This document shows positions 39,816 to 48,900 of a DNA stretch of 64,000 nucleotides, piece after piece. The stretch spans positions 19,663 to 83,662 of the forward strand of contig NZ_CACSJO010000021.1 in the NCBI RefSeq assembly GCF_902706195.1, read 5' to 3'. The stretch's first letter is position 1, and every line of letters begins with the position of its first letter. The notes beneath the pieces are model-generated. The model searched no databases. It had not been told where the DNA came from and was given only the letters and a program-made list of their open reading frames with translations. This DNA comes from Novosphingobium sp. 18050 (GTDB lineage Bacteria; Pseudomonadota; Alphaproteobacteria; Sphingomonadales; Sphingomonadaceae). Both the position numbers and the translations under genes were made by a program.

Positions 39816-42785
39816 ATGGCGGGCAAAACGATCCTCACCCCCGGTCAGCGAGACGCCCTGTTCGATCCGCCGACGGAACCCGACATCGTCGAGCGGCTCT
39901 ACACACTCGGCAGCAACGAACTCGCAGAAATTTTCCGCAGACGTCGCCCTGCCAACCGGATCGGTTTTGCCGTCCAGCTTTGCTACCTGCGCGCGCCAGG
40001 CCGCCCCCTGCGTGCCGATGAAATTCCGCCGATGCCGATGTTGGCGTTGCTCGCCGAACAGCTTGCATGCGCCGTCAGCGATTTTGCCCTCTACGCCGAT
40101 CGGCTGCCGACGCTGCGGGAACACCGCGCCCAAGCCGAAGCCTGGCTGGGCATGCGCCCTTTCATGACTGCAGATCGGCGTGCCCTTTTCGACATCGCAG
40201 TTGAAGTGGCGACTTCAACCGATCGGGGTGGGGCAATTGTCGCAGCGATGGTCCAGGCCCTTCGGGACAACAATGTGACATTGCCCGCCAGTGACACGTT
40301 CGAACGTATCGCTTTGGTTGCGCGCGCGCGTGCGCGAAAATCTGCGTATGCCGGAATCGTCAGCGAGCTGTCCGCCCAACAAAGCCACAATCTAGTACGA
40401 CTGCTGGCAACAGACCCTGCCCTCGGTCGGACCACGCTGGCATGGCTGCGTGAATATCCAGAAGCACCCAGCGCCAGCAATCTCGCCGCTGTAATCGAAA
40501 GACTGAGCGTTGTGCGAGGGTTGGTCATCGACCCGGCCCGCGCGCGCACCATTCACGCCAATCGCTACGCCGTCATGTCTCGCGAGGCGGCGATCATGAG
40601 CGCGCAGCACCTCTCCAGGCTGGACGAGGTACGACGTACTGCCACGCTCTGCGCGTTCGTCATCGAAATGGAAGTGACGTTGACCGACGCCGCCGTATTC
40701 ATGATGGAAAAGATGGTTGGATCGCTATTCCGCCGCGCGGAACGGTCCCGTTCTGCACGACTGGTCGAAGAAGCGGGTCGCCTGAAGGAAATCGGCAAAA
40801 TTTACGCGGCGCTCGGGCGGTTGCTGATCGAAGGGCGCTGGAAGCAGGAGGATCCCAGGGACGCGATCGAACGGGAAATTGGCTGGCCGAATATCGAGCG
40901 AAGCGTTGAGGAAACCGAGCTTCTTACCCGCGGGAGCGAGCACGGATTGGCGGATGTGCTGGAACGGTATCCCATGGTACGAAGATTTGCACCGCAGTTT
41001 TTGGGGGCATTCACGTTCAAGGCGGCAAAGTCGAACGATCCGGTTCTGGCGGCAGTGGCGGTCCTCATCGAATTGTATCGATCGAACCGGCGCACTCTCC
41101 CGCCCGTGGTGCCGCTTGGTTTTCTGCGAGTGCGCTGGCGCAAGCTTGTCCTCCAGGACGGGAAGGTGGATCGCCGTGCATACGAGATCGCGGTCATTGT
41201 GCATTTGCGGGAACGACTGGGGTCGGGCGCGATCTGGGTTGAAGGCAGCAGGGCCTATCGAACTCTGGCCGACTATCTGTTGCCAAAGCCCACTTTCGAA
41301 ACCATGCTGCTCGAGCAAAGAGTTCCCGTCGCCATCGACACCTCGTTCCCTGCCTGGCTCGACGATCGGCGCGAGAGGCTCGCTGCCCGGATGGCAGAGG
41401 TCAACTCGAAGGCACTGAAGGGCGAATTGCCTGATGTGATCCTTGACGACGGCGGTCTCAAGATTTCTCCGCTCCGTAACGCGGTCCCTGATGAGGCCGA
41501 GAACCTCAAGGCACAGCTATACGGCCTGCTTCCCCGCATACGCATCACCGATTTGCTGGCCGAAGTGGGGGTATGGACAGGGTTTGCCGATTGTTTCACG
41601 CACGTACGAAACGGGGCGCCGTCCCACGATGGGCAAGCGCTGATGGCCGCCATTTTGGCCGATGCCACCAATCTGGGACTGGGCCGCATGGCGGAAAGCT
41701 CGCAAGGTTTGACCCACGCACGCCTGATATGGACCGCACAATGGCACATCCGCGACGAAACCTATTCCGCAGCCCTGGCAGCCATCGTCGATCTTCATCA
41801 CGCGTTACCCCATTCGGCAATTTGGGGGCCGGGAACGGGATCATCGTCCGATGGGCAGTTTTATCGAGCAGGCGCCAAAGGCGAGGGCCGGGCGGATTAT
41901 AATGCCAAATACGGCTCGGAGTCCGGCGTGCTTTTCTACACGCACGTGTCGGATCGCTACGCCCCGTTCTACAACAAAGTCATCGCCGCCAACGCCGGCG
42001 AGGCCGCCCATGTGATCGACGGGCTGCTCAATCATGAGAGCCAACTGGAGATCCAGGAGCATGCCACCGACACTGCCGGCGCGGTCGATCATGTGTTCGC
42101 CCTGTGCCATTTGCTTGGTTTCCGGTTTGCTCCGCGCATTCGCGACCTCAGCGAGAGGCGGCTCTACACGCTTGCCCAGGGCACCGAATTTGCCGCCCTC
42201 GATCAATTGATCGGGGGTGCCGTCAACGTGAAAGCCATCGAGGATGACTGGGCAGAGGTGCTGCACCTCGCTGCATCGATCCGCACTGGCACAGTCAGCG
42301 CCTCCGTCATGCTCAAGAAGCTGGCGGGCTATTCGCGTCAGAACTCGCTGTCGCGGGCGCTGCGGGAGATTGGTCGGGTTGAAAGATCGTTGTTCATGCT
42401 GGATTGGCTCGATGACATTGACCTACGTCGCCGCACCAACGCTAATCTCAACAAGGGCGAGGCACGCAACGCCTTGGCCCGCGCTGTATTTTTCAACCGG
42501 CTTGGCGAGTTGCGGGATCGCACATTCGAGAACCAGCGGCACCGGGCGTCGGGGCTTAACCTCGTGTCGGCCGCGATAATCCTTTGGAATACCGTCTATC
42601 TCGGGCGGGCGGCCGATTATCTGCGCCAGCAAGGCCGCGTCATCGAGGGTGAGCTCTTGAGCCATGCGGCACCACTGGGCTGGGAGCACATCAGTCTTAC
42701 CGGCGATTATCTCTGGAGCGACATGAAATTGCCCGAGGATGGATATCGCCCACTACGCACGCAAAACAGCCGGTCAGGCGCTTAG
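39816..42785 (+). CDS. tnpA: Tn3-family transposase TnpA
   Basis: A 989-residue Tn3-type transposase of usual length. The N-terminal region (MAGKTILTPGQRDALFDPPTEPD) is followed by DDE-domain landmarks in the second half: ILADATNLGLGRMAESSQGLTHARLIW, SSDGQFYRAGAKGEGRADYNAKYG and the C-terminal NRLGELRDRTFENQRHRASGLNLVSAAIILWNTVYL. The last 669 bases are also present at 1-669. It carries out replicative transposition. Confidence 0.95.
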   Translation: MAGKTILTPGQRDALFDPPTEPDIVERLYTLGSNELAEIFRRRRPANRIGFAVQLCYLRAPGRPLRADEIPPMPMLALLAEQLACAVSDFALYADRLPTLREHRAQAEAWLGMRPFMTADRRALFDIAVEVATSTDRGGAIVAAMVQALRDNNVTLPASDTFERIALVARARARKSAYAGIVSELSAQQSHNLVRLLATDPALGRTTLAWLREYPEAPSASNLAAVIERLSVVRGLVIDPARARTIHANRYAVMSREAAIMSAQHLSRLDEVRRTATLCAFVIEMEVTLTDAAVFMMEKMVGSLFRRAERSRSARLVEEAGRLKEIGKIYAALGRLLIEGRWKQEDPRDAIEREIGWPNIERSVEETELLTRGSEHGLADVLERYPMVRRFAPQFLGAFTFKAAKSNDPVLAAVAVLIELYRSNRRTLPPVVPLGFLRVRWRKLVLQDGKVDRRAYEIAVIVHLRERLGSGAIWVEGSRAYRTLADYLLPKPTFETMLLEQRVPVAIDTSFPAWLDDRRERLAARMAEVNSKALKGELPDVILDDGGLKISPLRNAVPDEAENLKAQLYGLLPRIRITDLLAEVGVWTGFADCFTHVRNGAPSHDGQALMAAILADATNLGLGRMAESSQGLTHARLIWTAQWHIRDETYSAALAAIVDLHHALPHSAIWGPGTGSSSDGQFYRAGAKGEGRADYNAKYGSESGVLFYTHVSDRYAPFYNKVIAANAGEAAHVIDGLLNHESQLEIQEHATDTAGAVDHVFALCHLLGFRFAPRIRDLSERRLYTLAQGTEFAALDQLIGGAVNVKAIEDDWAEVLHLAASIRTGTVSASVMLKKLAGYSRQNSLSRALREIGRVERSLFMLDWLDDIDLRRRTNANLNKGEARNALARAVFFNRLGELRDRTFENQRHRASGLNLVSAAIILWNTVYLGRAADYLRQQGRVIEGELLSHAAPLGWEHISLTGDYLWSDMKLPEDGYRPLRTQNSRSGA

Positions 42786-42818
42786 CGTACGTTTACGACC
42801 AGATTCTGCGATGCCCCC
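42781..42818 (-). repeat. Tn3 right inverted repeat (IRR), complete copy
   Basis: The same 38-bp repeat as 665-702. It is followed by GTATGGCGG, the interior of an IS3 transposase gene. If this is a cointegrate, the expected partner GTATG lies left of the other transposon copy, outside the window. Confidence 0.93.
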
Positions 42819-43160
42819 GTATGGCGGCGAAAACCGAAGCAGCGGGTGCTTATCCACTCGGATCAAGGCTCGCAGTTCACCAGCATGGACTGGGCCGCGT
42901 TCATAAGGGCTCACAATCTTGAGCACTCGATGAGCCGACGCGGTAACTGCCATGACAACGCCGTCGCTGAGAGCTTCTTCTCGTCACTCAAGCGCGAGCG
43001 CATCCGTCGTCGGACATACAAAACGCGCGAGGAAGCCCGGCAGGACGTGTTCGATTACATCGAGATGTTCTACAACCCGGTGCGCAAGCATGTCAGGAAC
43101 GGCATGCTGTCACCAGTCAAGTTCGAGCGGCAGCAGATTTTGCAAGCGGAAGGCGTCTAG
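42819..43160 (+). pseudogene. IS3-family transposase OrfB, 3' part interrupted by Tn3
   Basis: Reading from the transposon boundary gives VWRRKPKQRVLIHSDQGSQFTSMDW, the rve integrase core with the second catalytic D in HSDQGSQF. The HNLEHSMSRRGNCHDNAVAESFFSSLKRER segment follows, with the final glutamate (ESFF). The stop is at 43158-43160. Residues upstream of VWRR are missing here; they should sit beyond the left transposon copy. Confidence 0.88.
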
Positions 43161-43178
43161 AAAACTAGGGGCTACTCA
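43161..43178. repeat. Probable right terminal repeat of the IS3-family element
   Basis: The 18 bases after the transposase stop end in GGGGCTACTCA, whose complement TGAGTAGCCCC fits IS3-type ends (TG...CA). The next base begins a different reading frame, that of the tnpA remnant, which marks the junction. Confidence 0.55.
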
Positions 43179-43967
43179 ATGCACGAAGCCCCCTATGTAT
43201 TGGACGGCCTGCTGGATCACGGGACATCGCTCGACATCGTCGAGCACTATACCGATACGGGCGGCGCGACCGATCACGTGTTCGCTCTGTGCGCCATGCT
43301 GGGGTTCCGGTTCTGCCCGCGGCTGCGCGACTTCCCTGATCGCCGTCTTGCCTCGGTCGCGGCCCCTGCCAATTACTCCGGCATCGCTTCGCTGTTCGGC
43401 AAACGGATCAAAGCCGAGGTCATCCGCGAACATTGGGACGAGGTCCTCCGCCTCGTCGCCTCCCTCAAGGCCGGGCATGTCGCGCCTTCGACCATGCTAC
43501 GGAAGCTCGCTGCCTATGAACGCCAGAACCAGGTCGACCTTGCTTTACAGGAGGTCGGTAGGATCGAACGGACGTTCTTCATGCTCGACTGGCTGGAGAG
43601 TCCCGAACTGCGCCGACGGTGCCAGACCGGGCTGAACAAGAGCGAGCAACGCCACGTGCTGACGCAAGCAATCTGCACGTTTCGCCAGGGTCGGATGATC
43701 GACCGCACCCACGAGGCGCTGCAGTACCGCGCGTCAGGACTGAACCTGGTGATCGCCGCGATCGTCTACTGGAACTCGACCTACATCGCCGATGCCGTCC
43801 GGCACCTCGCAGCCTCGAGCAAGACAGTCCCACCAGAATTGCTCGCCCACAGTTCGCCGGTCGGGTGGGAGCACATTGCATTCTCGGGCGATTTCCTCTG
43901 GGATCGCGCCGCTGAGCGAGTGAAGCGCAAGCCGCTCAACATCGTCGGCAACGCTCTGGCCCTCTGA
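43179..43967 (+). pseudogene. Older Tn3-family tnpA remnant (C-terminal part)
   Basis: The 262 residues align with the C-terminus of TnpA: VLDGLLDHGTSLDIVEHYTDTGGATDHVFALC here against VIDGLLNHESQLEIQEHATDTAGAVDHVFALC in the complete copy, then FRFCPRLRDF and LVASLKAGHVAPSTMLRKLAAY. It is a different lineage, with many substitutions. Its 5' part was replaced by the IS3 insertion. No matching inverted repeat was identified after its stop. Confidence 0.85.
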
Positions 43968-43982
43968 CCCGCTTGGCGTTGT

Positions 43983-44285
43983 TTAGCGTGGGATCAGCGC
44001 CTCGTCCTCCTCTTGTGCGAGGTAGCCGCTGGCCAGCAGCAGGAAGCACAGGCTGCCGTCGTCTTCCTTTTCTCCCAGAAGCGGCGAGGTGCGCTGGCCA
44101 TCTGCAGGGTCAGCGACACGCTTTAGCCATGCGTCGGCGAGGTGGAGGATCGCGCGCGCGGGACGGCGCAGGCCGATGGCGATCTGCCCAGGCACCGGAG
44201 AAATGCGTACGATGTCAAGCCCGTAGCGAATGAGCAGGTCAGTTCGCTTCCGCTCCAGCCAGGCGACGGTGTCGCAGGTTGCCTC
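43983..44285 (-). pseudogene. Open frame without a clear start, unknown
   Basis: About 100 codons open from after a TAG near 44286 down to a stop at 43983. It contains TVAWLERKRTDLLIRYGLDIVRISPVPGQIAIGLRRPARAILHLADAWLKR and ends SGYLAQEEDEALIPR. A GTG at 44195 would give 70 residues. The family is not recognised. It looks like the C-terminus of a larger gene lost during the nearby insertions. The remaining 44286-44395 holds no gene I can support. Confidence 0.35.
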
Positions 44286-44395
44286 CGTTGACGACTTGAG
44301 ATCCTAAGTCGGATCTGGAACACCCTCAAGGGAAAAACGCACTTCGTCGTGCATCACGAGGGCCGCTGGGCCATGGGAGAGCTTAGGTTCTGAAG

Positions 44396-45034
44396 TCAGT
44401 ATTCAGGAAGGGCGGGACGTACGGTCAGCCGCTCCAGATAGCTCGCGACCTCATCGACTGACACGGGACATTCCTGTCGCAGCCACCAAGCAAGGATTTC
44501 GACCGTGCCAGCCATGCCCCAAGCGGCACAGAGATCGAGAGGCAGGTGCGCCACGTTCCCTTTATCCATCAGCGCGCCACGCGTTTGCGCGAGGTGAGCA
44601 AACCGGCGTCGCATAACTCCTTCAGCCCCCCCGGTGAGTAGAACGCTCCAGAGACGCCGGTTCTCGTGCACGTATTTGGCTACCGCCAAGCTGCTGGCGT
44701 GCGGGTCGCTACGCGAGAAGCAGGGCAGGACGATGTCGAGGAGGCGATCGATTTCGTCGGTGCCGATTTCTTCGACCAGTTGTTCCTTAGTGGAATAATG
44801 GCGGTAGAAGGTTGCGCGGCTCACCCGAGCGCGCTCGACGATGTTATCAATGGTCAGCCGCTCTAAGGGCCGATCCTGGATGAGGTCGATCACTGCTTCG
44901 TGGAGCGCGCGCATGGTTTTCCAACCCCGCGCGTCCCGTAAGCGCATGGACCCCACTTCCTCGCGGCGCGCTTCTGACTGGGTCCGTTCCTTACATGCCG
45001 GCGGCTCCGGCAGGTCTGGCCTTTGTACATTCAT
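44396..45034 (-). CDS. TetR-family transcriptional regulator
   Basis: About 212 residues from ATG 45034; a TTG at 45064 would add ten. The HTH is LTIDNIVERARVSRATFYRHYSTKEQLVEEI near residues 50-80. The C-terminal ligand domain is short. It stands alone upstream of the receptor/SDR pseudogene. None of the GCTAACC palindromes is near its own promoter, so it is less likely to be the regulator of that set than the protein at 46491. Confidence 0.85.
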   Translation of the reverse strand: MNVQRPDLPEPPACKERTQSEARREEVGSMRLRDARGWKTMRALHEAVIDLIQDRPLERLTIDNIVERARVSRATFYRHYSTKEQLVEEIGTDEIDRLLDIVLPCFSRSDPHASSLAVAKYVHENRRLWSVLLTGGAEGVMRRRFAHLAQTRGALMDKGNVAHLPLDLCAAWGMAGTVEILAWWLRQECPVSVDEVASYLERLTVRPALPEY

Positions 45035-45141
45035 ATTTTCGTTATAGGTGCATGAGCCTGACAAGCTACGGGCTTTTTCCTATGCTTGCCGAAGACCAGG
45101 CGACGCGGGGCGCCGCCTGGAAAACTCTGAAGATGCGCGAC

Positions 45142-46306
45142 CTATTTGAACGGCCGCAGAGTCAATCGCACCCACAATGAGCGGCCTGAGTCCGCGTTGC
45201 ATTCCGCTTCGGAGAAGCCGGCCGCGCTGGGCGAACGGCCCCCGCTGTTGTCGCCCCCCAGTACAAGGCCGCCCGCGAAGTTCGAGGCCGTACAGTTTGA
45301 TGCAGTAAGCTTGTCGGTGATGTTCTTGCCGATCAAGGCGAATTCCCAGCGATCCTCTGGACCCTTGAGCGCAATGCTCACGTCCGTTTTGTAGAACGAT
45401 CGCTGATAGTTATCGTTGTTAGGACGGCCGACGGCGGGAAAGGTGACCGGCACCGTCCGCACAGTTGGTGAGCTGCGCAAGCTCTGCGTTGGTGCTCTTG
45501 TCATAGGCGTGGTTCACCTTCAGGCGCGCCGAGAAACCGTCCACCGGCTTCCACAGCGCGGTACCTCGGATAAAAAAGCTGAGGGGATTGGTTGCGCGCG
45601 CGTCAGGCGCGACCGCGCCGGTGGACTCGATCGGGATTGCCCGGTTCCGGAAGTAGCCGTCTCCGTCCGAGTAGGCGGTGGCAACGCGCAGGCCGAGCGT
45701 GTCGCTCACCGGTCCGGATCCGATCAGCTCGCCCCTGACTTCGCGCGCCTCGAAATCGTAGGCAGCGCGGCCGATGGAGCTGACGTAGGCTGCGAGGCCG
45801 GGGGCGACGCCCTTGAAACCTGCGGTCGACACGATGTTGACGATCACGCCGCCCCGCTCTGCCGCGATCATTCGCGTTGCGGCCTCACGTGAGCCTACAA
45901 ACACGCCGCGGCCATTCACATCGAGCACCTGGTCCCAGAGCTCGTCGGTCAAATCTGGGATCCGGACGCTGGGGAAGATGCCGGCGTTGTTTACCCAGAT
46001 GTCGATGCCGCCAAAGGTCTCGACCGCCAGATCGGCCACGGCCTTGACTGAGCTTGTCTCGGCCACGTTCATGAAGGCACCGATCGTGCGTCCGCCGTAT
46101 CGTTGCGCAAGGTCGCCGGCGGCGCTTCTCGCCAGATCGCCATTGCCCTCGATGTCGCCGATCGCGACGTTCGCGCCGGCTTCGCTCAGACGCGCGGCGA
46201 TCGCCTTGCCCAATCCTCGGCCCGCGCCGGTCACGACTGCTGTGCGGCCGGAGAGCGATACCAGTTCCGAAATCGAACGACTGGATACGTCAGCAATGCT
46301 GGTCAA
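45142..46306 (-). pseudogene. Chimeric pseudogene: SDR 5' half fused to a TonB-receptor fragment
   Basis: Residues 1-177 (46306-45776) are a short-chain dehydrogenase like the gene at 52001 (VVTGAGRGLG, VNNAGIFPS, AAYVSS). From residue 178 the frame continues as a TonB-dependent receptor interior (IGRAAYDFEAREVRGELIGSGPVSDTLGLRVATAY). It stops at 45419. In another frame the receptor C-terminus follows (FYKTDVSIALKGPEDRWEFALIGKNITDKL ... LWVRLTLRPFK). The catalytic lysine after YVSS is lost. At least one deletion and one frameshift are needed. Confidence 0.8.
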
Positions 46307-46405
46307 CGTGCCTTCCCCCTGGATCGTCGACGCCCATCCAGCGCCGCATTTTTTTCGGCAATTCGGGTGAGTGGCCTGGATGATCAGGCGCGTTCATGCG
46401 AATCT

Positions 46406-46423
46406 GCTAACCACATGGTTAGC
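46406..46423. promoter_or_regulatory. TetR-type operator copy 1
   Basis: GCTAACC-ACAT-GGTTAGC, a 7-bp palindrome with a 4-base centre, lies between the SDR-chimera start (46306) and the divergent tetR (46491). It is the first of four copies of one palindrome in this region. Confidence 0.78.
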
Positions 46424-46490
46424 GGCCAGGACATGCATGTCAATCTCGACGCCCTTGTATCCTCGCGGCTCTCCGGCTTAGGACTGGCTC

Positions 46491-47090
46491 ATGAAGGCTG
46501 AAGAACAAACATCTGCTGCCAGACGGCGGGGCGCTCAGGACTCGGCTTCGGGCGCGGCTTTGATGGACGCCGTAGAGGCGGTCATGCGTCAGGATGGCTA
46601 CGCGGCGCTGACCGCTCGCCGCGTGGCAGGGCATGCAAAGCTGAACTACCAGCTCGTATTCTACTACTTCGGCAGCATGGATGAACTACTGCTCGCAACG
46701 TATCGCCGCCATATCGGCCGATATCGCGAGGCGGCAAAGGAGGCGCTCCAGTCGGACAGGCCGTTGCATGCGTACTGGGCTGCCAGTTCGAAGTTGGCTG
46801 ATGCGGTCCTCAACATGGAATTCATTGCCCTGTCGAACCACAATGAGCTGATCCGCGCAGAAACGGTTATGTTCGGCGAGGAATTGCGGACGATCGATTT
46901 CCACCATGTCGCGCCCGCGCTGCAGGAAGCAACCGCCGAGGCGAAGGTTACCCCCGCTGCGATCGTGATGGTGCTGAACTACGTCGGCAGCCTGCTAAGC
47001 GTGGAAAGCGCATTGGGCATCCAGGGTGTACACTCCGAGATCCGGGCTTTGGTCGACTGGTGCGTTGACCGGCTCGAGTCCGACCGCTGA
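46491..47090 (+). CDS. TetR-family regulator, likely controller of the operator set
   Basis: A 199-residue TetR protein. The HTH region is YAALTARRVAGHAKLNYQLVFYYFGSMDELLLATYRR, with YYF in the recognition helix position. It has an operator copy 68 bases upstream and another in front of the next gene. It lies among the genes that carry these operators, so it is the best candidate for their repressor. Ligand unknown. Confidence 0.83.
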   Translation: MKAEEQTSAARRRGAQDSASGAALMDAVEAVMRQDGYAALTARRVAGHAKLNYQLVFYYFGSMDELLLATYRRHIGRYREAAKEALQSDRPLHAYWAASSKLADAVLNMEFIALSNHNELIRAETVMFGEELRTIDFHHVAPALQEATAEAKVTPAAIVMVLNYVGSLLSVESALGIQGVHSEIRALVDWCVDRLESDR

Positions 47091-47170
47091 CGCGAACTCG
47101 CTCTAACATCAGCCGCTTGCGGTGATGGAGCGTCTGCGCGCGCAGCAGGTCGCCTGCAGCGCTGCGACTT

Positions 47171-47188
47171 GCTAACCAGGTGGTTAGC
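47171..47188. promoter_or_regulatory. TetR-type operator copy 2
   Basis: GCTAACC-AGGT-GGTTAGC lies 56 bases upstream of the P450 start at 47244. It has the same arms as copy 1 and a different centre. Confidence 0.78.
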
Positions 47189-47243
47189 GGGTAGGTTTAG
47201 CTGCAGACAGGCGCCCATGCGCTTGCGCGGAGAGACGGAACCC

Positions 47244-48482
47244 ATGCGAAATCTTGCCGAACTTGACCTACCGCATTTGCCCGTAGAGGATGCCGCATTC
47301 GCTGCCGATCCAGTCTCTTTTTTCCGCAAGGCCAAGGAGAGCAACCCGTGGATCGCGGGATCGAACCTGGGCTACTGGATTCACGACTATCAAGCCATCA
47401 AGGACCTGCTCAGCAAGGACGACAAGCTGCGTCCGGCGTACGATGGCATCGTGCAGATGCTTGGCGCTCATGGCACGCCTTGGGGACGCTTTACCGAAGA
47501 ACAACTGATCTCGCTGCCGCCCGAGCAGCACGCGATGCTGCGCACGACCTTCGCCAAAAAGTTCACGCCTCGCTTCGCCAACCAGCTCCGGCCGATGATG
47601 CAGGAGACGATCAAGCGCATGCTCGACGAGTGGGCGCCCAAGGGTGCGTTCGATTTCGAGGAGTTCGCGTCGAGCTTCCCGATCACCGTCATGTTCACTC
47701 TGGTCGGCGCTCCAGTCGAAGAGATCGAAGGTATTCGCAAGAGCCTTGAAACGCTTGGACTTGCCTTCAGCATGGACCCGAACCGCGTTCCCGAGATCCA
47801 CGCGGCGTATGATCGTCTCGAGAAGCTGGTTCAGCGGATCATCGCCGAGCGGCGGGCCGACCCTCGCCGGGGCGATAAGGCCGACTTGCTCGACCTCCTG
47901 ATCGACACCAGCGAGGAAGGGAACGTGCCCGAGCGTCAGCTCGAGGATCTGGTGATCTTCTTCTTCGTTGCAGGGTACGACACGTCGAAGAACGTCCTTA
48001 CGTACACCATCCGCCTGTTGCTCGATCGGCCCGACCTCTATGAGCGTTGCGCCGTGGATCACGACTACTGCCGCAAGGTGCTCGACGAAGGGCTGCGGCT
48101 GTTCAATCCGGGTTCGGTGCCGCGCTTCACCGACGAGGATATCGTATATCGCGACGTGCTACTCCCCAAGGACACCATGTTGTGGTTTACGCTGAACGTG
48201 TCGGGTCGTGACGAACTCGCGTTCGACGATCCCGACACCTTCAATCCCGATCGCGAGATCGATCCCGCGGCGCGGCCGATCCCCTTCAGCCTGGGGCGGC
48301 ACATGTGCCTCGGCCAGCATATCGCGCGCGCGCAGTTGCAGGAAGCTCTGCACCAGATTGCGCAGCGCCTGCGCAATCCCAAGCTCGCCGGCGAGTACGG
48401 TTGGCGGCCCTACCCGGGGGCTTGGGGGCTGAAGGGGCTGCCGATCACGTTCACGCCCGCCGAAGCCCCCGCCGACGCCTGA
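47244..48482 (+). CDS. Cytochrome P450 (class I, bacterial)
   Basis: A P450 of 412 residues. The I-helix is FFFVAGYDTSKN (acid-threonine pair), ExxR is DEGLRLF and the haem loop is FSLGRHMCLGQHIARAQ with the thiolate cysteine. The ATG at 47244 follows a GGAGAGACGG site; a TTG at 47169 lies inside the operator and is rejected. A ferredoxin gene follows by 49 bases. A substrate cannot be assigned. No ferredoxin reductase is present in the window. Confidence 0.9.
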   Translation: MRNLAELDLPHLPVEDAAFAADPVSFFRKAKESNPWIAGSNLGYWIHDYQAIKDLLSKDDKLRPAYDGIVQMLGAHGTPWGRFTEEQLISLPPEQHAMLRTTFAKKFTPRFANQLRPMMQETIKRMLDEWAPKGAFDFEEFASSFPITVMFTLVGAPVEEIEGIRKSLETLGLAFSMDPNRVPEIHAAYDRLEKLVQRIIAERRADPRRGDKADLLDLLIDTSEEGNVPERQLEDLVIFFFVAGYDTSKNVLTYTIRLLLDRPDLYERCAVDHDYCRKVLDEGLRLFNPGSVPRFTDEDIVYRDVLLPKDTMLWFTLNVSGRDELAFDDPDTFNPDREIDPAARPIPFSLGRHMCLGQHIARAQLQEALHQIAQRLRNPKLAGEYGWRPYPGAWGLKGLPITFTPAEAPADA

Positions 48483-48531
48483 CCGGCGCGGCACTAGGCC
48501 TTCTCAGTCTCAAGATAACGGAATCAATTCG

Positions 48532-48852
48532 ATGGTGAGTGTAAGGTTCGTCCAGGCCAATGGTGACGAGCGGACGATTGACGGAGAAGCGGGTCTTACC
48601 TTGATGGAGGCGGCGCAGAACAACGGCGTTCCAGGCATTGTCGCCGATTGCGGGGGCAATTGCTCGTGCGGAACCTGCCGCGTGTTCGTCGCTGCTGAAT
48701 GGTTCGGCAAAGTCGGTGGGCCGAACGAGCTGGAACTGGAGATGCTCGAGATGCACGCAGACCGCCGCGATGGCGAGCGCCTCTCCTGTCAGGTGACGCT
48801 GAGCGACGAACTCGACGGTCTCACCGTGAGCCTGCCGCGCAGCCAATTCTGA
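48532..48852 (+). CDS. 2Fe-2S ferredoxin (putidaredoxin type)
   Basis: A 106-residue adrenodoxin-family ferredoxin. The cluster ligands are in DCGGNCSCGTCRVFV (C-x5-C-x2-C) and the fourth cysteine in RLSCQVTL. It likely delivers electrons to the adjacent P450s. It is in one transcription unit with the 47244 P450. Confidence 0.93.
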   Translation: MVSVRFVQANGDERTIDGEAGLTLMEAAQNNGVPGIVADCGGNCSCGTCRVFVAAEWFGKVGGPNELELEMLEMHADRRDGERLSCQVTLSDELDGLTVSLPRSQF

Positions 48853-48900
48853 TGCGGGGGCGGCGCGTGCCGCCGCCCCCATTTTCAACGGCCAGTATCG

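Larger units (their letters stand above)
37333..42818 (+). mobile_element. Complete Tn3-family transposon, 5486 bp
   Basis: It is bounded by 38-bp inverted repeats (37333-37370 and 42781-42818) differing at one position. Contents in order: a 115-residue and a 365-residue passenger gene (minus), tnpR (minus), a res region, and tnpA (plus). Its right copy end sits inside an IS3-family transposase gene. Transposase and resolvase both look intact. Confidence 0.92.

Noticed and set aside
44300..44395. Short frame KGKTHFVVHHEGRWAMGELRF resembling DUF2188.
   Set aside because: Too short, with no start or ribosome-binding site, and no clear family match. Not listed as a gene.
47169..47243. N-terminal extension of the P450 from TTG 47169.
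   Set aside because: It would place the start codon inside the TetR operator. ATG 47244 has a good ribosome-binding site and fits P450 length.
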